From contig CAIUGQ010000147.1 in assembly GCA_903898725.1 (NCBI GenBank), forward strand, positions 1 to 7,337: a DNA stretch of 7,337 nt. Direction: 5' to 3'. The translations under genes were made by a program, and so were the position numbers. The notes under the pieces are model-generated. The model was not told the DNA's origin. It saw nothing but the letters and a program-made list of their open reading frames with translations, and ran no database searches. This document shows positions 1-5,289 of this stretch, one piece after another. Origin of the DNA: an uncultured Burkholderiales bacterium (lineage in GTDB: Bacteria; Pseudomonadota; Gammaproteobacteria; Burkholderiales; Burkholderiaceae_E). The stretch's first letter is position 1, and every line of letters begins with the position of its first letter.

Positions 1-90
1 GCCGCCGATGCGCCGCGCGCCCGCGCGCGCCCCGCGCCGCTGCCGCGGGCCGAGGCCCCGGCGACCAACACGAACGGCGTCCGCTTCTGA
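1..90 (+). CDS. C-terminal end of an unrecognised protein (5' end outside window)
   Basis: An open frame runs from the first base of the window to a TGA at 88-90 and encodes 29 residues. The tail is rich in Ala, Pro and Arg for about 20 residues and then ends in ATNTNGVRF. Such low-complexity basic tails are common at the ends of many proteins in GC-rich proteobacteria, so the fragment does not identify a family. It is taken as a real gene end because the reading frame closes exactly where the DNA changes to a tandem repeat and then a terminator-like hairpin. The alternative is that the frame is open by chance, which is easy over 90 nt of such GC-rich sequence. Confidence 0.5.
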   Translation, partial: AADAPRARARPAPLPRAEAPATNTNGVRF

Positions 91-123
91 CCGCGTCCTG
101 ACCGCGTCCTGACCGCGTCCTGA
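91..123. repeat. Three tandem copies of an 11-bp unit carrying stop codons
   Basis: The unit CCGCGTCCTGA occurs three times without interruption (91-101, 102-112, 113-123). A degenerate 10-bp version, CCGCTTCTGA at 81-90, is the end of the preceding gene and includes its stop codon. Because 11 is not a multiple of three, the TGAs at 88, 99, 110 and 121 fall in all three plus-strand frames. The array probably arose by slippage on the gene's last codons. Confidence 0.9.
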
Positions 124-133
124 CCCCGCTCCG

Positions 134-159
134 CGTGCCGGCGCAGTCGCGCCGGCACG
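134..159 (+). terminator. Perfect 11-bp hairpin after the upstream gene
   Basis: The arms CGTGCCGGCGC (134-144) and GCGCCGGCACG (149-159) are exact reverse complements around the 4-nt loop AGTC. The position, 44 nt past the upstream stop codon, suits a transcription terminator. No T-tract follows on either strand, so it is not a textbook intrinsic terminator. It may instead stabilise the 3' end of the mRNA. The hairpin itself is certain; its function is inferred. Confidence 0.55.
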
Positions 160-210
160 TCGGACGCCCTCTCCCCGCACCCGACGCACCGAGCACGGTA
201 CGATGCCGCC

Positions 211-227
211 GCGCGCACGGTGCGCGC
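211..227. promoter_or_regulatory. 17-bp palindrome just before the FAH ribosome binding site
   Basis: The arms GCGCGCAC (211-218) and GTGCGCGC (220-227) are exact reverse complements around one central G. The element ends one base before the GGGAG ribosome binding site of the FAH-family gene. As DNA it could be a repressor operator. As RNA it could form a 6-bp hairpin with a 5-nt loop next to the Shine-Dalgarno sequence. In sequence this GC-rich, a chance palindrome built from GC alternation is also possible. Confidence 0.35.
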
Positions 228-228
228 T

Positions 229-233
229 GGGAG
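229..233 (+). promoter_or_regulatory. Ribosome binding site that fixes the FAH start at 242
   Basis: GGGAG lies 8 nt before the ATG at 242. The in-frame ATG at 203 has no comparable purine-rich site, and the 13 residues it would add are Arg/Ala-rich and unlike the family N-terminus. The start at 242 is therefore preferred. Confidence 0.7.
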
Positions 234-241
234 ATCCTGCG

Positions 242-1018
242 ATGAAATGGCTGCGCTGCCGCGACCGCGGCGCCGAGACCTGGGCCCTGCTCGAGGGCGA
301 TCACGTCGAGACCGTCGACGGCACGCCGTTCGGCGAGCATGCCCGCACCGGGCGCCGGCTCGATGTCGACGGACTGCACTGGCTGGCACCGACCCGCCCC
401 ACCAAGATCCTGGCGCTGTGGAACAACTTCGCCGCGGCCGCCGCGAAGAACGGCTGGACGCGGCCGGCCGAGCCGCTGTGGTTCCTGAAGGCCGCGAGCA
501 GCCTCGCCGCGCACCGAGACGGCGTGCCGGTGCCCCCCGGCGACGTGGGCCGCGTCGCCTACGAGGGCGAGCTCGCCATCGTGATCGGCCGCCAGGCCCG
601 CCGCATCGAGCTCGCCGATGCCGCCGCGCACGTGCTGGGCTACAGCTGCGCGAACGACATCACCGCGATCGAGCTGCTCAATCGCGATCCCTCGTTCCCG
701 CAGTGGAGCCGCGCCAAGGGCTTCGACGGCTTCGGTGTCATCGGTCCAGTGATCGAGACCGAATTCGACCCGGCCACCGCGAGCGTCCGCACGACCGTGG
801 ACGGCCGCGAGCGCCAGAACTATCCGCTCGCCGACATGTTCGTCCCGCCGCTCGAGCTGGTCGCGCGCCTGTCGCACGACGTGACCCTGGAGCCCGGCGA
901 CGTGATCCTGTGCGGCACCTCGGTCGGCGTGCTGCCGATGAAGCCGGGCGCCCGCGTCGAGGTCACGATCGACGGGATCGGCACGCTCTCGAACGTGTAC
1001 GGCGGCGCGCCGGCCTGA
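242..1018 (+). CDS. Fumarylacetoacetate hydrolase (FAH) family protein
   Basis: This 258-residue protein belongs to the FAH fold family of metal-dependent cytoplasmic enzymes. Members hydrolyse or decarboxylate acylpyruvates, oxaloacetate and related 2-oxo or 2-hydroxy acids. The N-terminal 50 residues form the small lead domain, and the catalytic fold follows. Visible family motifs are YEGELAIVIGR (residues 107-117), where E108 and E110 are the expected metal ligands, YSCANDIT (134-141) with D139 as the third, and RAKGFDGFGVIGP (157-169). The C-terminal strand motif DVILCGTSVGV (220-230) and the closing GIGTLSN (245-251) are also present. All expected ligands are there, so the enzyme is probably active, but the exact substrate cannot be read from sequence. 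It is transcribed towards the transporter operon and its TGA abuts that operon's last stop codon. A role in the same catabolic route is plausible but inferred only from proximity. Confidence 0.93.
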   Translation: MKWLRCRDRGAETWALLEGDHVETVDGTPFGEHARTGRRLDVDGLHWLAPTRPTKILALWNNFAAAAAKNGWTRPAEPLWFLKAASSLAAHRDGVPVPPGDVGRVAYEGELAIVIGRQARRIELADAAAHVLGYSCANDITAIELLNRDPSFPQWSRAKGFDGFGVIGPVIETEFDPATASVRTTVDGRERQNYPLADMFVPPLELVARLSHDVTLEPGDVILCGTSVGVLPMKPGARVEVTIDGIGTLSNVYGGAPA

Positions 1019-2026
1019 TCAGCCCGAGGTGATCGCGAGGCGCCCCTGCTGCGCGGCGAGGCTGCGGTTCAGCAGGCTCGCCATCGCGTAGACCGCATCG
1101 ATGGTCGGGGTCGGCCGGCCGACGATCCGGCCGAGCTCGATCACCGAGCCCACCAGCGCCTCGAGCTCGATCGCCCGGCCGTGCTCGACGTCCTGCAGCA
1201 TCGAGGTCTTGTGCGCACCGACCGCCTCGGCACCGGCGATGCGCTTGTCGAGCGAGACCTTGAACTCGACGCCGAGCGCCTCGCCGACCGCCTGCGCCTC
1301 GGTCATCATCGCCGCGGCGAGCGCGCGAGTGGGCGCGAAGCGGCAGATGTCCTCGAGCGTCGCATGCGTGAGCGCCGAGATCGGGTTGAAGCTCAGGTTG
1401 CCCCAGAGCTTGACCCAGATCTCGCTGCGGATGTCCTTGGACACCGGCGCCTTGAAGCCGGCCGCGATCATCGCCTTCGACAGGCCGTCGATGCGCTCGC
1501 TGCGCGAGCCGTCGAGCTCGCCGAGCGTGAAGCGGTTGCCCTCGATCAGCTTGATCACGCCCGGCGCCACCAGTTCGGAGGCGGGGTAGACGACGCTGCC
1601 GATGATCCGCTCGGGCTCGATCTGGGCGGCGATGCGCCCACCCGGATCGACGCTCTCGAGGACACGCCCCTCCCAGGGACCGGCGAGCTTGTGGAAGTAC
1701 CACCAGGGCACGCCGTTGATCAGCGTGACCACCATGGTCTGCGGCCCGAACAGGCCGCGCATCGCCGGCAGCAGGTCGACGACCTGATGGGCCTTCACCG
1801 CCAGCAGCACCGCATCCTGCGGCCCGGCATCGGCCGGCACCTGCACGGCGCGCACATCGCGCGCATGCTGCTCGGTGCCGTCCTCGAGGATCAGCTTCAG
1901 GCCGTTGGCCGAGATGGCCTCGAGGTTGCGGTTGCGCGCCACCACCGTGACCTGCTCGCCCGCGAGCGAGAGCTTAGCGCCGAGGTAGCCACCGATGGCC
2001 CCCGCGCCGACGACTGCGATCTTCAC
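1019..2026 (-). CDS. Ketopantoate reductase (PanE/ApbA) family dehydrogenase
   Basis: This 335-residue protein has the PanE/ApbA architecture: an N-terminal Rossmann domain binding NADP(H) and a C-terminal helical domain. The first residues read KIAVVGAGAIGGYLG, with the dinucleotide loop G7-x-G9-x-x-G12. Residues matching E. coli PanE catalytic or substrate positions are N104 (LINGVP), K206 and N210 (WVKLWGN), S275 (TSMLQD) and E288. They suggest reduction of a 2-oxo acid to a 2-hydroxy acid. The start is a GTG at 2026, chosen because the Rossmann strand begins right there and AGAGGA (2035-2040) lies 8 nt upstream. The gene starts 17 nt after tctA and is the last of the operon. In family terms it could be panE for pantothenate synthesis. 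Its place in a carboxylate-uptake operon makes a catabolic 2-oxoacid reductase at least as likely, so no symbol is given. Confidence 0.9.
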   Translation of the reverse strand: MKIAVVGAGAIGGYLGAKLSLAGEQVTVVARNRNLEAISANGLKLILEDGTEQHARDVRAVQVPADAGPQDAVLLAVKAHQVVDLLPAMRGLFGPQTMVVTLINGVPWWYFHKLAGPWEGRVLESVDPGGRIAAQIEPERIIGSVVYPASELVAPGVIKLIEGNRFTLGELDGSRSERIDGLSKAMIAAGFKAPVSKDIRSEIWVKLWGNLSFNPISALTHATLEDICRFAPTRALAAAMMTEAQAVGEALGVEFKVSLDKRIAGAEAVGAHKTSMLQDVEHGRAIELEALVGSVIELGRIVGRPTPTIDAVYAMASLLNRSLAAQQGRLAITSG

Positions 2027-2043
2027 CGTTCCTGTCCTCTCGC

Positions 2044-3552
2044 CTAGACCGGACGCGCCATCGGCGCGGCCATCATCGCCTTGATGCGGCCGAGCACCGG
2101 CCACACCAGCATCACCAGCGCCAGGGTCGTGAGCACACCCGCCAGCGGGTTCGCCCAGAAGATCCCGAGGCTGCCGTCGGACAGCAGCATCGACTGGCGG
2201 AAGCTCGCCTCGGCCATGTCGCCGAGCACCAGCGCCAGCACCATCGGGGCGAGAGGATACTTCAGCTTCTTGAACAGGTATCCGACGATCCCGAAGACGC
2301 CCATCATCACGACGTCGAACATCGAGCTGTGCACGGTGTAGGCACCGATCGCGCAGATCACGATGATCACCGGCGCGATCACCGAGAACGGGATGCGCAG
2401 GATCGCGGCCCACCAGGGCACGGTGGTCAGCACGACGATCAGGCCGACGATGTTGCCGAGGTACATCGAGGCGATCAGGCCCCAGACGAAGTCCTTCTGC
2501 TCGACGAAGAGCATCGGCCCGGGCTGCAGGCCCCAGATCAGCAGGCCGCCGAGCAGCACCGCCGCCGTGGGCGAGCCCGGGATGCCGAGCGTGAGCATCG
2601 GCAGCAGCGCCGAGGTACCGGCCGCGTGCGCGGCGGTCTCGGGCGCGAGCACACCCTCCAGGCGCCCCTTGCCGAACTCGTCGGGGTGCTTGGACATGCG
2701 GCGCGCCATGCCGTAGCTCATGAACGAGGCCGGCGTGGCACCGCCGGGCGTGATGCCCATCCAGCAGCCGATCGCCGTCGAGCGCAGGAAGAGCCGCCAG
2801 TGCGTGAACAGCTCCTTCCAGGTCTCGAGCACCACCTTGAAGGTGATCTTCGCGCTCTTGCCCTTGAAGGCCAGCCCCTCTTCCATCGTCAGCAGGATCT
2901 CGCCGATGCCGAACAGGCCGATCACCGCGATCAGGAAGTCGAAGCCCTTGAGGAGCTCGGGCACGCCGTAGGTCATCCGCAGCTGGCCGGTCACCGAGTC
3001 CATGCCGACCGCGGCGAGCGCGAAGCCGAGCATCATCGCCGCCAGCGTCTTGGCGGGCGCCTCCTTGCTCATCCCGACGAAGCTGCAGAAGGTCAGCAGC
3101 TGCACCGCGAAGAACTCGGCGGGGCCGAACTTCAGCGCGAACTTCGCGAGCACCGGTGCCGAGAAGGTGATCAGCAGCACCGCGAACAGCGCACCCACGA
3201 ACGACGAGGTGAAGGCCGCCGTCAGCGCCTGGGCCGCGCGCCCCTGCTGCGCCATCGGATGGCCGTCGAAGGTCGTCGCGACCGACCACGGCTCGCCGGG
3301 GATGTTGAACAGGATCGAGGTGATCGCCCCGCCGAACAGCGCCCCCCAGTAGATGCACGACAGCATGATGATCGCCGACGTGGGGTTCATCGAGAACGTG
3401 AGCGGCAACAGGATGGCTACGCCGTTGGCGCCGCCCAGGCCCGGCAGCACGCCGATCAGCACGCCGAGGATGATGCCGATGAACATGAAGCCGATGTTCG
3501 GCAGCGTGAGCGCGACCGAGAAGCCGTGCCCGAGATCGAGGAGTTCCTGCAT
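2044..3552 (-). CDS. tctA: Tripartite tricarboxylate transporter large membrane subunit TctA
   Basis: This 502-residue hydrophobic protein is the permease subunit of a TTT system, moving a carboxylate delivered by TctC across the inner membrane, presumably with an ion gradient. About a dozen membrane segments can be seen. Family hallmarks are GVLPGLGGANGVAILLPLTF (residues 34-53), the IPGEPWSVATTFDGHPMAQQ region (84-103), MGITPGGATPASFMSYGMA (265-283), and APETAAHAAGTSALLPM followed by LTLGIPGS (303-328). The two PG-containing loops are the paired repeats typical of the fold. Length is normal for TctA. The start at 3552 follows GGAG with a 6-nt gap and gives a sensible short cytoplasmic N-terminus. 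It begins 16 nt after tctB, a coupled-operon spacing. One feature is worth noting: many TctA proteins, as I recall them, carry Asn-Asn after the PETA stretch, whereas here the pair is A308-H309. Confidence 0.96.
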   Translation of the reverse strand: MQELLDLGHGFSVALTLPNIGFMFIGIILGVLIGVLPGLGGANGVAILLPLTFSMNPTSAIIMLSCIYWGALFGGAITSILFNIPGEPWSVATTFDGHPMAQQGRAAQALTAAFTSSFVGALFAVLLITFSAPVLAKFALKFGPAEFFAVQLLTFCSFVGMSKEAPAKTLAAMMLGFALAAVGMDSVTGQLRMTYGVPELLKGFDFLIAVIGLFGIGEILLTMEEGLAFKGKSAKITFKVVLETWKELFTHWRLFLRSTAIGCWMGITPGGATPASFMSYGMARRMSKHPDEFGKGRLEGVLAPETAAHAAGTSALLPMLTLGIPGSPTAAVLLGGLLIWGLQPGPMLFVEQKDFVWGLIASMYLGNIVGLIVVLTTVPWWAAILRIPFSVIAPVIIVICAIGAYTVHSSMFDVVMMGVFGIVGYLFKKLKYPLAPMVLALVLGDMAEASFRQSMLLSDGSLGIFWANPLAGVLTTLALVMLVWPVLGRIKAMMAAPMARPV

Positions 3553-3568
3553 GGTGGTCTCCGTGCGC

Positions 3569-4075
3569 TCAGAGGCCGAAGGCCGCCTCGAGCGGTCCCT
3601 TGGGGAGCTGCACGAGGAACCAGCGTTCGAAGACGAGGAAGCAGACCAGCGGCACGCCGATCGAGACCGCGGCGCTCGGCAGCACACGGTACTTGCCGTG
3701 GCGGACCATGAACCAGGCGATCAGCGCGGTCGATGCGACGTACAGGCCCGCGACCGCGATCGCCGCGATGTAGAGCGCGATCGGCACGGCCATCTGCATC
3801 ACCAGGCGCAGCTGCGCGCGCTCGGCGAACTCGGCGTGGTCGGTGCTCCAGCGACGCAGCTGCGTCACCAGGATCCAGGTCGCGCTCGTGCCGAGCAGCA
3901 CGCCGATGATGAAGGGAAAGTAGCCCGAGCGCGGGCCGTCGTCGGCCCAGCCCACGCCCACCCGGATGCTGTCGGCGATGACGGCGATCGCGATCGCCTG
4001 CAGCAGGACGGCGACGGCGACTTCGGGCCAGCGCGTGCGCACGCTGTCCTGCGGCGTACCGGAGGGTTCGTTCAT
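3569..4075 (-). CDS. tctB: Tripartite tricarboxylate transporter small membrane subunit TctB
   Basis: This 168-residue membrane protein is the small subunit that accompanies TctA in TTT transporters. Its function is required in studied systems but mechanistically obscure. It has the usual length and topology: hydrophobic stretches at about residues 18-37, 52-73, 92-126 (probably two helices) and 131-153. The family-typical loop GPRSGYFPF (47-55) follows the first helix, and the C-terminal motif QLPKGPLEAAFG (156-167) is clear. A polar stretch at about 74-90 links the second and third helices. The start at 4075 has a weak purine-rich site (GAGAG) about 9 nt upstream. The gene lies between tctC (121-nt gap with a hairpin) and tctA (16-nt gap). 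Confidence 0.92.
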   Translation of the reverse strand: MNEPSGTPQDSVRTRWPEVAVAVLLQAIAIAVIADSIRVGVGWADDGPRSGYFPFIIGVLLGTSATWILVTQLRRWSTDHAEFAERAQLRLVMQMAVPIALYIAAIAVAGLYVASTALIAWFMVRHGKYRVLPSAAVSIGVPLVCFLVFERWFLVQLPKGPLEAAFGL

Positions 4076-4163
4076 GGCAGGGCTCTCTCGGCGCTCTGGG
4101 CGCCCGGGTCCGTGGAGGAGGGTCTCGTGTCGGGCCGCGCGGCGACGCGCGTACCGATGGGTG

Positions 4164-4191
4164 GGGGCGTCGCGCTCGGGCGCGCCGCCCC
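4164..4191 (-). other. Hairpin in the tctC-tctB gap, possible mRNA stabiliser or attenuator
   Basis: On the minus strand, GGGGCG and CGCG pair with CGCG and CGCCCC around the loop CCCGAG, with one G-A mismatch in the stem (6 bp, mismatch, 4 bp). It begins only 5 nt after the tctC stop codon and is not followed by a T-tract. The position, between a binding-protein gene and its membrane-subunit genes, is where bacteria often place hairpins that protect the upstream mRNA or stop part of transcription. That gives more binding protein than permease. The pairing is seen; the role is inferred. Confidence 0.5.
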
Positions 4192-4196
4192 GTCGG

Positions 4197-5210
4197 TCAC
4201 ATCGCGATGAAGCCGGCTTCCTTCATCAGCACGCGGTGCATCTGCTCGTTCTTGCCCAGCCAGTCCACGAACTCCTGGCCCTTCATCGCGCTCTGCTTGA
4301 AGGCCCCCTTGTCCATGAACTCCTTCCACTCGGGCAGCGCGCGGATCTTGTCGAACAGCGCGTTGTAGTAGGCGATCTGCTCGGGCTTGACGCCGGGCGC
4401 CATGAAGATGCCGCGCAGCATGGTGTACTCGACCGGGACGCCCTGCGAGGCGCAGGTCGGCACGTCGTTCCACGACGCCTTGTCGGTCAGCTTCGCCTTG
4501 TAGGGCATGCGCTCCTTGTCGAACACGCACAGCGGACGCAGCTTGCCGGCCCGCCAGTGGGACTCGGCCTCGATCGGATTGTTGACCGTCGCGTCGATGT
4601 GCTTGCCGACGAGCTGCACCGCCACGTCGCCGCCCCCCTTGAAGGGGATGTAGGTCATCTTCTTGCCGGCGGCCTTCTCCATCATCACCGCGATGATCTG
4701 GTCCTCCTGCTTGGAGCCGGTGCCGCCCATCTTGAAGGTGCTCGGCGGCGCCGCCTTCATCGCCTCGAAGTAGGCCTTGGCCGTCGTGTGCGGCGACTCC
4801 TCATTGACCCACAGCACGAACTGGTCGAGCGCCAGCATGCTCACCGGCGTGAGGTCGCGCCAGTTGAACGGCACGCCGGTCGCCAGCGGCGTGGTGAACA
4901 GGTTCGACAGCGTGATGACGATCTTGTGCGGATCGGCCGTGGCCGACTTCATCGCGAGGAAGCCCTCGGCGCCCGCGCCGCCGGACTTGTTGACGACCAC
5001 GATCGGCTGCTTGGTGAGGCTGTGCTTGGCGGCCACGCCCTGGATGAAGCGGGCCATCTGGTCGGCGCCGCCGCCGGTGCCCGCGGGCACGACGAACTCG
5101 ATCGGCTTGGCGGGCTCCCAGGTCTGGGCGATCGCCGCGACGGGCGCCGCGACGATCAGGGCGGTGATGGCCGAAACGGCGGCCGCGGTGCGGGAGAACG
5201 GTCGGGTCAT
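4197..5210 (-). CDS. tctC: TTT periplasmic substrate-binding protein TctC (Bug family)
   Basis: This 337-residue precursor is the extracytoplasmic solute receptor of the TTT system. It captures a carboxylate in the periplasm and passes it to TctAB. Residues 1-28 form a Sec signal peptide: R3 and R7, a hydrophobic core at about 9-27, and a likely cleavage after AAIA. The mature protein opens with PIEFVVPAGTGGGADQMAR (36-54), the Bug-family first-strand signature that helps form the ligand pocket. VNKSGGAGAEGF (73-84) and IPFKGGGDVAVQLVGKHID (188-206) are the other recognisable segments. Members are known to bind dicarboxylates, tricarboxylates, amino acids or aromatic acids, so the ligand cannot be named. 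The start at 5210 is chosen over an ATG two codons upstream (5216) because only the former has proper spacing from GGAGAG. The gene follows the CoA ligase by 79 nt. Confidence 0.95.
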   Translation of the reverse strand: MTRPFSRTAAAVSAITALIVAAPVAAIAQTWEPAKPIEFVVPAGTGGGADQMARFIQGVAAKHSLTKQPIVVVNKSGGAGAEGFLAMKSATADPHKIVITLSNLFTTPLATGVPFNWRDLTPVSMLALDQFVLWVNEESPHTTAKAYFEAMKAAPPSTFKMGGTGSKQEDQIIAVMMEKAAGKKMTYIPFKGGGDVAVQLVGKHIDATVNNPIEAESHWRAGKLRPLCVFDKERMPYKAKLTDKASWNDVPTCASQGVPVEYTMLRGIFMAPGVKPEQIAYYNALFDKIRALPEWKEFMDKGAFKQSAMKGQEFVDWLGKNEQMHRVLMKEAGFIAM

Positions 5211-5216
5211 GGTCAT

Positions 5217-5222
5217 CTCTCC
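5217..5222 (-). promoter_or_regulatory. Ribosome binding site that decides the tctC start
   Basis: GGAGAG directly touches a first ATG (5214-5216) and lies 6 nt before a second in-frame ATG (5208-5210). Ribosomes need a gap between the site and the start codon, so the second ATG is the likely start. The two alternatives differ by two residues and would not change the signal peptide's nature. Confidence 0.75.
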
Positions 5223-5257
5223 AGTCGATTGAACGTGAACACGGATTGCCCGGAACC

Positions 5258-5279
5258 GTCGCCCGCTGTCGCGGCCGAC
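5258..5279 (-). other. Small imperfect hairpin between CoA-ligase gene and tctC
   Basis: On the minus strand GTCG-G-CCGC pairs with GCGG-G-CGAC around the 4-nt loop GACA, with one G-G mismatch. It lies in the 79-nt gap between the CoA-ligase stop codon and tctC. The stem is short and no T-tract follows, so it may be a chance fold or a processing or stabilising site. Nothing else recognisable is present in this gap apart from the tctC ribosome binding site. Confidence 0.25.
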
Positions 5280-5289
5280 GTGGTCCGGA

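Noticed and set aside
203..241. Earlier ATG start at 203 for the FAH-family gene
   Set aside because: It has no ribosome binding site, adds 13 Arg/Ala-rich residues atypical of the family, and overlaps the palindrome at 211-227. The ATG at 242 has a well-spaced GGGAG.
160..241. Promoter for the FAH gene
   Set aside because: A TACGAT-like -10 can be found near 199-204, but no acceptable -35 lies at the right distance, so it was not annotated.
1181..2047. Plus-strand open frame of 288 codons opposite the reductase gene
   Set aside because: Arg/His/Asp-rich shadow with no motif; the minus-strand Rossmann protein explains this stretch.
1019..3358. A single 779-residue fusion of a TctA-region frame with the reductase
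   Set aside because: The first part is a wrong-frame reading of tctA. The real reductase starts at the GTG at 2026 with its own ribosome binding site, and tctA ends in another frame at 2044.
2329..3711. Plus-strand open frame of 460 codons opposite tctA
   Set aside because: The product is almost entirely Arg, His, Asp, Glu and Gln, as expected from reading the complement of a GC-rich membrane-protein gene. The minus-strand TctA is clear.
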